DNA of 64,000 nt, taken from Kitasatospora sp. MAP12-44. Its GTDB lineage: Bacteria > Actinomycetota > Actinomycetes > Streptomycetales > Streptomycetaceae. The notes beneath the pieces were generated by a model. It was not told where the DNA came from. It did not search any database and saw only the letters and a program-made list of their open reading frames with translations. Shown here piece after piece: positions 15,922 to 23,784 of this stretch. The translations under genes and the position numbers were made by a program. Location of the stretch: positions 3,534,001 to 3,598,000 of the forward strand of contig NZ_JARZAE010000004.1 of the NCBI RefSeq assembly GCF_029892095.1, written 5' to 3'. Numbering within the stretch: the stretch's first letter is position 1; each line of letters starts with the position of its first letter.

Positions 15922-17111
15922 CCATCGCCACCGTCCAGAGTCTGATCGCCGACGACGCCTTCGTCTCCGAGCACTGGGGCCGCGCCCCGCTGCTGATCCC
16001 GGCGGCCGAGGTGCTCGACCCGCCGGCGAGCGCGGAGCAGGTGCTCGACCTGCTGCGTTCGCGCGCCCTGCGGCCGCCGTACCTGCGCGTGGTCGGCGGC
16101 CCGGGCAAGGGCCTGCTGCCCAAGGAGCAGTACACCAAGTCCCGTCCGGTGGGCCATGGTTGGGCCGACGACTCGGTGCTGCCCAAGGTGGTCGCCGACG
16201 CCTTCCGACGCGGCGCGACGCTGGTCCTGGACGAGGTGCAGGACTACCTGCCCGGGCTGGCCCGGTTCTGTGACGCGCTCTCGGCCCGGCTCGGACTGCG
16301 CTTCCACGCCTCGGTCTTCGTCACCCCGCCCGGCAGCCAGGGCCTGGACCTGCACTTCGACCGCGAGGAGGTGTTCGTCCAGCAACTGGCCGGCAGCAAG
16401 GCCTGGCGGGTCTACCCGCAGCTCCAGCCGCTGCGCCCGCAGGCCCGCACGCTCAGCGAGGACGTCGGCGAGCCGCTGATCCAGCACCTGCTCCAGCCCG
16501 GCGACCTGCTCTATGTGCCGATCTGCGCGCCGCATGTCGCGGTCGCGGTCGAGTCGATGTCGATCCACCTCTCCATCGCGGCCCGGCCGCCGGCCTGGGG
16601 CGAGTTGCTCACCGACCTCTGCCGGGATCTGACCGGACAGTACGCGTGGTCCACCGAGTTCCCGGTCGGACCGCCGAGGACCGACGCGTACGAGGCCGAG
16701 TTCGCCACCTACGCGGGCGAGTTGGCGGACGCCCTCAGCTCGTTCAACCCCACCGCGGTGCTCGGCGGCCTGCTCGCCGGCACCGCCCGCCCCGAGCCCG
16801 CCAGCAGCGCGCTGTCCGACCTGCTGGACGGCCTGGACTCGGTCACCCGCTGGCAGCAGGCCGCGCCGTCCTTCCGGCTGGCCGAGGGCGTCACGGCCGG
16901 CGCCGCCGACCAGGGCGAGCGGATCGCACTGGCCCTCGGCGACCGCCTGATCACCGTCCCCGGCTCGCTCGCACCGCTGCTGGAGCGGCTGCGCACCGGC
17001 GCCCGAGCCGACGAGCTGCGCGCACTGCTGGCGGACCCGGACGGCATCGAGCGGCTGCTGGGCGGCCTGGTCCTCCAGGGCTACGTCACCACCGGGCCCG
17101 GCGACCGCTGA
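15918..17111 (+). CDS. Cupin_4 (JmjC/ROXA-like) Fe(II)/2-oxoglutarate-dependent oxygenase
   Basis: A 397-aa protein. The predicted iron triad is His146 and Asp148 in LDLHFDREEVFVQQLAGSK, and His206 in VPICAPHVAVAVE. Related enzymes (ROXA, NO66, MINA53) hydroxylate Arg or His side chains of ribosomal proteins. The C-terminal part (about 320-397) looks like the winged-helix region usual in this family. The candidate precursor ends DHPGR, offering both His and Arg as possible targets; this is inference. Translation is coupled on both sides: its ATG overlaps the previous stop by 4 nt, and its TGA overlaps the next ATG by 1 nt. Confidence 0.85.
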   Translation: MTIATVQSLIADDAFVSEHWGRAPLLIPAAEVLDPPASAEQVLDLLRSRALRPPYLRVVGGPGKGLLPKEQYTKSRPVGHGWADDSVLPKVVADAFRRGATLVLDEVQDYLPGLARFCDALSARLGLRFHASVFVTPPGSQGLDLHFDREEVFVQQLAGSKAWRVYPQLQPLRPQARTLSEDVGEPLIQHLLQPGDLLYVPICAPHVAVAVESMSIHLSIAARPPAWGELLTDLCRDLTGQYAWSTEFPVGPPRTDAYEAEFATYAGELADALSSFNPTAVLGGLLAGTARPEPASSALSDLLDGLDSVTRWQQAAPSFRLAEGVTAGAADQGERIALALGDRLITVPGSLAPLLERLRTGARADELRALLADPDGIERLLGGLVLQGYVTTGPGDR

Positions 17112-18352
17112 TGCTGGTGCTGCGCAGGTACCCGGCCTTCCGACTGCTCTGGTCCGGCCAGACGGTGAGCGCCGCCGGCGACCAGATCCTGCCGCTCGCC
17201 GTGGTCGCCCTGCTGCTCGGCCGGCACGACAACGCCGACCTGATCGGCGTGGTCTTCGCCGGACGGGCGCTGGCGCTGGTGCTCTGCCTGCTGGTGGGCG
17301 GCGTGCTGGCGGACCGGCTGCCGCGCCGGCGGATCATGATGATCGCGGACCTGGCGCGGTTCGCGCTGGTCGGCGCGGTCGCCCTGACCGCCACGTCGGT
17401 GCCCTCGGCCGCGCTGGTCGCGCTGACCTTCCTGGTCGGCGCGGGCGAGGCGCTCTCCAAGCCGGCCTTCCGCGCCCTGGCGGCCACCCTGGTGGAGCCC
17501 GCCGACCTCAACCGGGTCAACGCGATGATGACGCTCTCCTCGCGGCTGTCGATCCTGCTGGGCATGCTCTGCGGCGCCGGCCTGATCACCCTCACCGGCC
17601 CGGGCGCGGCCTTCGGCATCGACGCGGCCACCTTCCTGTTCAGCATCGCCACGCTGTACGCCGTACGGGAGGTCCGCGCGCCCCGCGCCGCCGGCGGCGA
17701 GCGCCCGTGGGCGGCCGCCCTCGGCGGGCTGCGGGTAGTGGGCGGAATCCCGTGGATCCAGGCCGGGATGGCGGTCTTCTGCCTCCAGCTGCTCTTCGCC
17801 TCCGCGCCCGCGCAGACGCTGCTGCCGATCGTGCTGAGCGGCCGCGGGCACCCGGCCTCCGCCTACGGCCTGGTGCTGGCCGCGCAGTCCGTCGGCGCGC
17901 TCCCGGCGCTGTACGTCACCTCCCGCTGGCGGCCGAGCCGGCCCGGGCTGGTCTCGATGCTGAGCCTGGTCTGCTACGCGGCCGTGCCCCTGAGCATCCT
18001 CGGCGGCGGCAACCTGCCGCTGCTGCTGGGTGGTTACGCGATCGGCGGCTTCGCCGTCGCGCTGGCCGTCGTCTACTGGTCGAGCGCGCTGATCGAGGGA
18101 GTGCCGGGCGAGTACCTCGGCCGGGTGCTCTCCGTCGACCAATTGGCGGCCTTCGCGCTGACGCCGGCCGGCCTGGCGGCCACCGGTCCGCTGGTCGCCG
18201 TGCTGGGCGACCGGCCGGTGCTGGTGACCGCGGCGGTGGTGACCGTGCTCTCCAGCCTGGCGGCCCTCGCCGTCCCGGGGGTCAGCCGGTTCAAGGCCCC
18301 CGCCCCGGCCGGGGCGGCGCAGCAGCCGTCCGCCGAACTGCTGACAAGCTGA
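17111..18352 (+). CDS. MFS efflux transporter (EntS/MFS_3-like), probable product exporter
   Basis: A 413-aa protein with about 12 hydrophobic segments. The first loop motif GGVLADRLPRRRIMMIADLAR (65-85) is typical of MFS antiporters of the enterobactin-exporter/MFS_3 group. It is the last gene of the three-gene operon and overlaps the oxygenase stop by one base, which supports a role in exporting the peptide-derived product. The last codons run into an 8-bp tandem repeat that includes the stop codon. Confidence 0.85.
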   Translation: MLVLRRYPAFRLLWSGQTVSAAGDQILPLAVVALLLGRHDNADLIGVVFAGRALALVLCLLVGGVLADRLPRRRIMMIADLARFALVGAVALTATSVPSAALVALTFLVGAGEALSKPAFRALAATLVEPADLNRVNAMMTLSSRLSILLGMLCGAGLITLTGPGAAFGIDAATFLFSIATLYAVREVRAPRAAGGERPWAAALGGLRVVGGIPWIQAGMAVFCLQLLFASAPAQTLLPIVLSGRGHPASAYGLVLAAQSVGALPALYVTSRWRPSRPGLVSMLSLVCYAAVPLSILGGGNLPLLLGGYAIGGFAVALAVVYWSSALIEGVPGEYLGRVLSVDQLAAFALTPAGLAATGPLVAVLGDRPVLVTAAVVTVLSSLAALAVPGVSRFKAPAPAGAAQQPSAELLTS

Positions 18353-18371
18353 CAACCTGACAACCTGACAG
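18341..18371. repeat. 8-bp tandem repeat across the MFS stop codon
   Basis: ctgacaag, ctgacaac, ctgacaac and ctgacag follow one another. The MFS stop TGA (18350-18352) lies in the second unit. The array sits between the coding end and a terminator hairpin and offers stop codons in more than one frame. Probably a slippage array. Confidence 0.85.
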
Positions 18372-18400
18372 AAGCGACCCCCGACACCGGGGGCCGCTTC
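18371..18400. terminator. Bidirectional terminator between convergent transporters
   Basis: Stem gaagcg-a-ccccc (18371-18382) pairs with ggggg-c-cgcttc (18389-18400), with one mismatch and a 6-nt loop. It lies between the rightward MFS gene and the leftward DHA2 gene and can serve both. Confidence 0.75.
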
Positions 18401-18420
18401 CGAACGCAACTACCGAACCG

Positions 18421-20001
18421 TCAGTGCCCGGGCGGCGGTCCACCCGCACCCGGCGGCGGCCCGGTCGGCACATTGCGCGGCATCAGCGAGGCCACCAGCA
18501 CGGCAGCCACCACCAGCACCACCGCCGCCACCGCCGTCCCGGTGGTCAGCGCCGAGGTGAACGCACGGTCGGCCGCGCTCACCAGCGGACCGGCCTGCTC
18601 GGCCGGCAGCCGGGCCGCCGTCAGGTGGGCGCCCGGCAGGTCCTTGAGCGCCGAACCCGGCGCGCCCGCCAGCGACTTCATCCGATCCCGGTACCCGGCC
18701 GACAGGATGCTGCCGACCACCGCGACGCCCAGCACCCCGCCCAGCTCGCGCACCGTGCTGTTGAGCGCGCTGGCCATCGCCGCGTAGCGGGGCGGCACCG
18801 AGCTCATGATCACCACGGTGGCGGGCGCCATCATCGCGCCCATCCCGGTGCCGACCGCGGCCATCGAGAGGGCCACCGCGACGTACGCGGTGTGCGGGCC
18901 CAGCAGCGACAGCCCGCTCAGGCCGGCCGCCGCCAGCAGCAGTCCGCTGACCAGCGTGCCGCGCACGCCGACCCTGGCCGCGAATCCGCCACTGCCCACC
19001 GAGGAGGCCATCATCGACACCGCGAACGGGATCCCACCCAGACCGGCCTTGAACGGGCTGTAGCCGTGCACCAGTTGCAGGTAGGGCGAGAGGGCGAAGA
19101 GCACCCCGAAGAGCGCGAAAAAGGTCACCGCGAGCGCCAGCGAGGCCACCGAGAAGGCCCGCTGACGGAACACCCGGACGTCGACCATCGGGTGCTCCTG
19201 GCGCAGCTCCCACACCACGAAGGCGGCCAGCAGCACCACCCCGGCGATCAGTTCACCCAGCGTGGTGGCCGCCAGCCAGCCCCGGTCGGGCGCCTCGATG
19301 ATGCCGTCCACCAGCAGCGCGAGCCCGGCGGTGACCAGCACCAGCGCGGGCAGGTCCAGTGGACCGCCGCGCATCCCCGGCACGTTCGGGACCAGCTTGA
19401 ACACCGCCGCCAGCGCCAGCAGCACCAATGGCACGTTCACCCAGAACGCGCTGCTCCAGCTGAAGTGGTCGAGCAGCGCCCCGCCGACGATCGGGCCGAG
19501 CAGCACGCCCACCCCGGCCGCCGAGGCCCACACGCCCATCGCCTTGGCCCGCTCCTGCGGCGGGAAGAGCATCACCACCAGGGAGAGCGTGGCCGGCATC
19601 ACGAAGGCCGCGCCGAGCCCCATCAGCGCCCGCCAGCCCACCAGTTCGATGGCTGAGGAGGACAGCGCGGCGGCCACCGAGCCGAGCACGAAGACCAGCA
19701 GGCCGCCGCTCAGCGCCCGGCGGGCACCGAACCGCATGCCCAGGTTGCCCGCCGGAATGAGTGCGGCGGCGAAGAGCAGGGTGTAGGCGTCGGTGATCCA
19801 CTGCAGGTCGGCGGTGGTCGCCTTGAGTGAACGGGCCAGTGCGGGCAGGGCGATGTTGAGGACCGAGGTGTCCAGGGTCACCACCACCAGGGACAGGCTG
19901 AGCACCACGAGCGCGGCCCAGCGACCCGGTGCCGGCGGCGGTGGAGCCGGTGGCCCCTGTCCGGCCGCGGGGCCGGACGGCGCCGCCAACTGGTCTGTCA
20001 T
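18421..20001 (-). CDS. DHA2-family MFS drug exporter (14-TM type)
   Basis: A 526-aa protein with about 14 hydrophobic segments, the length and pattern of EmrB/QacA drug:H+ antiporters. Seen: VVVTLDTSVLNIALPALARSL after the first helix (motif D1), WITDAYTLLFAAALIPAGNLGMRFGARRAL (motif A region) and GVGVLLGPIVGGALLDHFSW (motif C). Pro/Gly-rich tails occur at both ends. ATG 20001 has GGAGA upstream. It could export the product of a neighbouring locus, but substrates of this family cannot be read from sequence. Confidence 0.88.
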   Translation of the reverse strand: MTDQLAAPSGPAAGQGPPAPPPPAPGRWAALVVLSLSLVVVTLDTSVLNIALPALARSLKATTADLQWITDAYTLLFAAALIPAGNLGMRFGARRALSGGLLVFVLGSVAAALSSSAIELVGWRALMGLGAAFVMPATLSLVVMLFPPQERAKAMGVWASAAGVGVLLGPIVGGALLDHFSWSSAFWVNVPLVLLALAAVFKLVPNVPGMRGGPLDLPALVLVTAGLALLVDGIIEAPDRGWLAATTLGELIAGVVLLAAFVVWELRQEHPMVDVRVFRQRAFSVASLALAVTFFALFGVLFALSPYLQLVHGYSPFKAGLGGIPFAVSMMASSVGSGGFAARVGVRGTLVSGLLLAAAGLSGLSLLGPHTAYVAVALSMAAVGTGMGAMMAPATVVIMSSVPPRYAAMASALNSTVRELGGVLGVAVVGSILSAGYRDRMKSLAGAPGSALKDLPGAHLTAARLPAEQAGPLVSAADRAFTSALTTGTAVAAVVLVVAAVLVASLMPRNVPTGPPPGAGGPPPGH

Positions 20002-20052
20002 GAAAGTCTCCTAGGTATTCGGCCGGCACCAGCCGGCACTGCGGCAGAGCCG

Positions 20053-20090
20053 CGCCGGGCGCCGCAGCAGGTCGGCTGCGGCGCCCGGCG
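20053..20090 (-). terminator. Terminator downstream of asparagine-synthetase-type gene
   Basis: Perfect 15-bp GC stem (20053-20067 with 20076-20090) and an 8-nt loop, 6 bp after the asnB stop. It separates that gene from the DHA2 exporter, which must therefore have its own promoter in the remaining 50 bp or depend on readthrough. Confidence 0.85.
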
Positions 20091-20096
20091 GGTGCT

Positions 20097-21917
20097 CTAG
20101 CGGATCCGCACCCGGTAGGTGCGGAGCCAGGTGTCCACCTCCAGCAGGTAGCCCAGCCACGCGGTGCTCTGCGGGCCGTTCCACTCGCCGGTCGGCGCCG
20201 CCAGGGTGGCGGTCAGTCGGGCCTTGTCGACCAGGTTCAGCAGCGGGGAGTTGGAGTCCGCGAGGATGTCGCGCAGCCGGTCGCGCACCGCCGCGTCGTA
20301 CGCCGGGTCCTGGGCCACCGGGAACGCGCTCTTCGGCCGGTTGGCCACCTCCTCGGGCAGCAGGTCGCCAACGGCCTTGCGCAGCAGGCCCTTCTCGATG
20401 CTGCCGACGTTCTTCATCCACCACGGGATGTTCCACAGGTACTCGATCAGCCGGTGGTCGCAGAACGGCACCCGCACCTCCAGGCCGGCCGCCATGCTCA
20501 TCCGGTCCTTGCGGTCCAGCAGGGCCGGCAGGAACCGGGTCAGGTTGAGGTGGAACACCTCGCGCAGCCGCCGGTCGATGCCCTCCTCGCCGTCCAGGTA
20601 CGGGACTTCGCCGATCGCCTCGACGTAGCGGTCCTTGACGTACTCGCGCAGCTGGAGCCGCTGCAGCAGGCCCGGGTCGAGCACCTCGTAGCGCCCGGTG
20701 CGGCCGTGCGCCCAGGGGAAGCCGGGGTTCTTCAGCGCCTCCGGGTCGTGGAACCACGGGTAGCCGCCGAAGACCTCGTCCGCCGACTCGCCGGAGAGCG
20801 CGACCGTCGAGTGCTTGCGGACCTCCTTGAAGAGCAGCAGCAGCGAGACGTCCATGTCGCCCATGCCGGGCAGGTCGCGGGCCCGCAGCGTGTCGAGCTG
20901 GTCGGCGAGCAGGTCCTGCGGGTCCAGCACGATGTGGGTGTGCCGGGTGCCCAGGTGCCCGGCCACCGCGTGCGCGAACGGGGTGTCCAGGCTCGGGCGC
21001 AGCGCGTCCGGCTTGAAGTGCTCCTCGCTGCCGCGGAACTCCATCGAGAAGGTGGAGAGCTTGCCGGCGCCCTGTCCGGTGAGTTCGGCGGCGGCCAGCG
21101 CGGTGATCGCGCTGGAGTCGAGGCCGCCGGAGAGCAGCGAGCAGAGCGGCACGTCGGAGACCAGCTGGCGCGAGACGGTGTCGGTGAGAATCGAGCGCAC
21201 GGTGGCGATGGTGGTGGGCAGGTCGTCCTGGTGGGTGTCGCTGACCAGCTGCCAGTAGCGCTGCTCGCGCACGCCCGAGCGGCTCACCCGGACCAGGTGG
21301 CCGGGCCGCACCTCGCGCAGGCCGCGGAAGACGCCGTGCCCCGGCGTCTTGAGCGGCGGGGTGAGCAGCAGCTCCGAGATGCCCTCGTCGTCCAACTCGG
21401 GCTGGAACAGCGGGTTCGCGAGCACTGCCTTGGGCTCGGAGCCGAACAGCAGACCGCTGGGGGTCTGCGCGTAGTAGAGCGGCTTGACGCCCAACCGGTC
21501 GCGCACCAGCAGGAGTTCCTCCCGCTCGGCGTCCCAGATCGCGAAGCCGAACATGCCGTTCAGCCGGGCGACCGAGTCGGTGCCCCACTCCAGGTAGGCG
21601 CGCAGCACCACCTCGGTGTCCGACCTGGTCCGGAAGGTGTGCCCGAGACCCTCCAACTCGGTCCGCAGCTCACGGAAGTTGTAGACCTCGCCGCTGTAGC
21701 TGAGCAGTACGCCGCGCTGCTCGTCGCCCATCGGCTGGGCGCCGCCCTCCAGATCGATGATGGAGAGCCGGCGGTGCCCGAGCGCGGCGTGCCGGGTGAT
21801 CCGGTAGCCCTCGGCGTCAGGCCCGCGGCAGACCATCGTGTCGGTCATCGCGCGGACGACCGCCACGCAGTCGGTGAGATCTCTTTCCCAGTCGACCCAT
21901 CCGGTGATCCCGCACAT
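20097..21917 (-). CDS. asnB: Glutamine-hydrolysing asparagine synthetase-type amidotransferase
   Basis: A 606-aa AsnB-type enzyme that moves ammonia from glutamine to an adenylated carboxylate, classically aspartate. I start it at ATG 21917 so the mature N terminus is Cys2 (MCGITGW), the glutaminase nucleophile; a longer frame to 21980 would bury this Cys. N-terminal class II glutamine amidotransferase signatures (RGPDAEG, LGHRRLSI, SYSGEVYN) are followed by the synthetase PP-loop LLSGGLDSSA near 250 and the SGESADEVFGGY block. Because it lies between two transporters and biosynthetic genes, amidation of a natural product is possible; primary asparagine synthesis is equally plausible. Confidence 0.88.
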   Translation of the reverse strand: MCGITGWVDWERDLTDCVAVVRAMTDTMVCRGPDAEGYRITRHAALGHRRLSIIDLEGGAQPMGDEQRGVLLSYSGEVYNFRELRTELEGLGHTFRTRSDTEVVLRAYLEWGTDSVARLNGMFGFAIWDAEREELLLVRDRLGVKPLYYAQTPSGLLFGSEPKAVLANPLFQPELDDEGISELLLTPPLKTPGHGVFRGLREVRPGHLVRVSRSGVREQRYWQLVSDTHQDDLPTTIATVRSILTDTVSRQLVSDVPLCSLLSGGLDSSAITALAAAELTGQGAGKLSTFSMEFRGSEEHFKPDALRPSLDTPFAHAVAGHLGTRHTHIVLDPQDLLADQLDTLRARDLPGMGDMDVSLLLLFKEVRKHSTVALSGESADEVFGGYPWFHDPEALKNPGFPWAHGRTGRYEVLDPGLLQRLQLREYVKDRYVEAIGEVPYLDGEEGIDRRLREVFHLNLTRFLPALLDRKDRMSMAAGLEVRVPFCDHRLIEYLWNIPWWMKNVGSIEKGLLRKAVGDLLPEEVANRPKSAFPVAQDPAYDAAVRDRLRDILADSNSPLLNLVDKARLTATLAAPTGEWNGPQSTAWLGYLLEVDTWLRTYRVRIR

Positions 21918-22052
21918 CCTGTGCCTTCCTCCGCATCCGGCGTCGGGACCTGGACCGGTTCCGACCACGCTGTTAAGCACACCAGCGGGAGGAGGGGGGC
22001 GAACAGGGGAGCAGGCGGTCAGCTCCCGGACACGCCCTGGCAGATTGCGGAC

Positions 22053-22091
22053 AGCCGAAAGGGCCGGGGAGCGCTCCCCGGCCCTTCGGCT
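22053..22091 (-). terminator. Terminator after HadB-like gene
   Basis: A 19-bp inverted repeat with one bulged A (22053-22072 with 22073-22091) and almost no loop, 15 bp past the MaoC-domain gene stop. Confidence 0.8.
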
Positions 22092-22105
22092 ACGTACGGC
22101 GGCGG

Positions 22106-22534
22106 TCAGCCGAGCTGCACCACGGCCCGCGACATGCCCAGCACCTTGAGGTCGTTGTTCTTCACCAGCAGGTCGACCCGGACCCGGCGGTCCTCCAGCA
22201 GCGCGGCGACCTTGGCGCTGACCTCGATCACCGTGCCGACGCCGTCGTTCGGCACCGGGACGGGCTTGGTGAACCGCACGCCGTACTCGATCACCGCGGC
22301 GGGATCGCCGACCCAGTCGGTCACCACCCGGATCGCCTCGGCCATGGTGAACATGCCGTGCGCGATGACGTCGGGCAGGCCGACCTCCAGCGCGAACTTC
22401 TCGTTCCAGTGGATCGGGTTGAAGTCACCGGAGGCGCCCGCGTACTGGACGAGTGTGGCGCGGGTCACCGGGAAGGACCGCGCCGGGAGCTCGGTCCCGA
22501 CCTCGACCTCGTCGAAGCTGATCGCCATCATCAC
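22106..22534 (-). CDS. MaoC-domain (R)-3-hydroxyacyl dehydratase, HadB-like subunit
   Basis: A 142-aa hot-dog-fold protein with the hydratase-2 motif GASGDFNPIHWNEKFA; its Asp and His are the expected catalytic pair. With the upstream partner it matches the HadA/HadB heterodimer of actinobacterial fatty-acid elongation. The start GTG 22534 overlaps the partner's stop (GTGA), giving translational coupling; ATGs at 22531 and 22528 are also possible. It is probably housekeeping, but dehydratases here could also serve the nearby synthase locus. Confidence 0.88.
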   Translation of the reverse strand: MMMAISFDEVEVGTELPARSFPVTRATLVQYAGASGDFNPIHWNEKFALEVGLPDVIAHGMFTMAEAIRVVTDWVGDPAAVIEYGVRFTKPVPVPNDGVGTVIEVSAKVAALLEDRRVRVDLLVKNNDLKVLGMSRAVVQLG

Positions 22535-22992
22535 TCCCCCGCCTCTGCGGTGGCCGCCCTGGCCACCAGCGTCATGAAGGAGGTCACCACGTGCTCGCCG
22601 CTCGCCTCGTGCAGCTCGCCGCGCACGGTGAGGACCTCGTTGCCCGCCAGCGACTTGATGTTGTCGATGACGATCGTCACAGTGAGCCGGTCGCCGGCCC
22701 GGACCGGACGGGTGTAGACGAACCGCTGGTCACCGTGCACGACCCGGCTGAAGTCCAGGCCGAGCTCCGGGTCCTCGACCGCCTGCGCGGCGGCCCGGTA
22801 GCTGAGCACGAACGGGAAGGTCGGCGGGGCGATCACATCCGGGTGCCCAAGTGCCTTGGCGGCCTCCGGATCGGTGTACAACGGGTTGGTGTCGCCGATC
22901 GAGACGGCGAACTCACGGATCTTCTCCCGGCCCACTTCGTACGGCTCGGTGGGCGGATACGTCCGCCCGATGAAGGAGGGGTCGAGCGGCAT
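22531..22992 (-). CDS. MaoC-like dehydratase, HadA-type non-catalytic subunit
   Basis: A 153-aa hot-dog-fold protein (MPLDPSFIGRTYPPTEPYEV). The motif equivalent to the hydratase signature reads IGDTNPLYTD: Tyr replaces the catalytic His, as in HadA/HadC subunits that bind chain substrate while HadB provides catalysis. The start ATG 22992 has GAGGAG upstream. It forms a two-gene operon with the HadB-like gene (4-nt overlap). In many streptomycetes this pair sits beside rpmG and tRNA genes, as here. Confidence 0.88.
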   Translation of the reverse strand: MPLDPSFIGRTYPPTEPYEVGREKIREFAVSIGDTNPLYTDPEAAKALGHPDVIAPPTFPFVLSYRAAAQAVEDPELGLDFSRVVHGDQRFVYTRPVRAGDRLTVTIVIDNIKSLAGNEVLTVRGELHEASGEHVVTSFMTLVARAATAEAGE

Positions 22993-23026
22993 GGCTACTC
23001 CTCGGATTCCTTTGGGGCGGATACGA

Positions 23027-23065
23027 CTTCAGGCCGCACCCCTCGATGAGGGATGCGGCCTGAAG
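23027..23065 (-). terminator. Terminator downstream of rpmG
   Basis: Stem of 12 bp plus 5 bp with one internal mismatch (23027-23044 with 23048-23065) and a 3-nt loop, between the rpmG stop and the HadA-like start. The promoter for the dehydratase pair must overlap or closely follow it. Confidence 0.8.
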
Positions 23066-23108
23066 CCTATGACCTGAGTGCACAGGCCCACTTGAACGCC
23101 CTAGGGGG

Positions 23109-23273
23109 TCAGCGGGTCTCGCGGTGCGCGGTGTGCGAGTTGCAGCGGGGGCAGTGCTTCTTCATCTCAAGACGGTCCGGGTCGTTACGCCGGTTCTTCT
23201 TGGTGATGTAGTTCCGCTCCTTGCACTCCACGCAGGCCAGCGTGATCTTCGGGCGGACATCGGTGGCAGCCAC
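23109..23273 (-). CDS. rpmG: 50S ribosomal protein L33, zinc-binding (C+) form
   Basis: A 54-aa basic protein with two Cys pairs, CVEC (14-17) and CPRC (41-44), the zinc ribbon of the C+ form of L33. Streptomycetes usually encode both C+ and C- paralogues, the latter under Zur control. The start is GTG 23273 (VAATDVRPK); a longer frame upstream is an artefact running through the tRNA genes. It is the large-subunit L33 protein near the E site. Confidence 0.95.
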   Translation of the reverse strand: MAATDVRPKITLACVECKERNYITKKNRRNDPDRLEMKKHCPRCNSHTAHRETR

Positions 23274-23356
23274 GGGAGTGCCTTCCTGGACAAATGAGTG
23301 ATGACACGACAAGAGTAGCCGATCGGGAGTTCGACCTCCCGACCGACTACGCGGGG

Positions 23357-23429
23357 TAGCGGTGACCGGACTTGAACCGGTGACACAGCGATTATGAGCC
23401 GCTTGCTCTACCAACTGAGCTACACCGCT
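23357..23429 (-). tRNA. tRNA-Met (CAU)
   Basis: 73 nt. The 7-bp acceptor stem (agcggtg with caccgct) is fully paired, with discriminator A. The D-arm GCTCAGTTGGTAGAGC, an anticodon loop centred on CAT (GGCTCATAATC) and a T-arm with GGTTCAAGTCC are clear. Elongator rather than initiator type, because the acceptor starts with a paired A-U. No encoded CCA. Confidence 0.95.
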
Positions 23430-23473
23430 TTGATGACCAGCACCCCCGCCGAAGCGGAAGTCCCGTTCACCAG

Positions 23474-23546
23474 AGCCCCCATGCGGAATCGAACCGCAGA
23501 CCTTCTCCTTACCATGGAGACGCTCTACCGACTGAGCTATAGGGGC
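23474..23546 (-). tRNA. tRNA-Thr (GGU)
   Basis: 73 nt. Acceptor gcccta-type stem paired to tgggggc, D-arm GCTCAGTCGGTAGAGC, anticodon stem-loop TCTCC-ATGGTAA-GGAGA with anticodon GGT, T-arm GGTTCGATTCC, discriminator T. It is upstream of tRNA-Met in the same direction, 44 bp apart, probably in one transcript. Confidence 0.95.
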
Positions 23547-23784
23547 GAACGAGGAAGAGATTACACGTTTCCGGGCCAGAGGTGAAATCCGTATCCCGGC
23601 CGCAAGATCGCAGGTGGGCGGCCTGCACAGAGCAGCGAGCCAAGGCTGCGCGTTCGACTCGCCCGCGACTCGCGCGAGCCTCCCGGCTCCGTACCCGAAC
23701 TGACCATAGGCTCGACCGCCAGTGATCTTTATCGGCGCCGGCCAGCCGCTGGACCGGCGCACCGCAGCTGGGAGGAGCCGGCCG

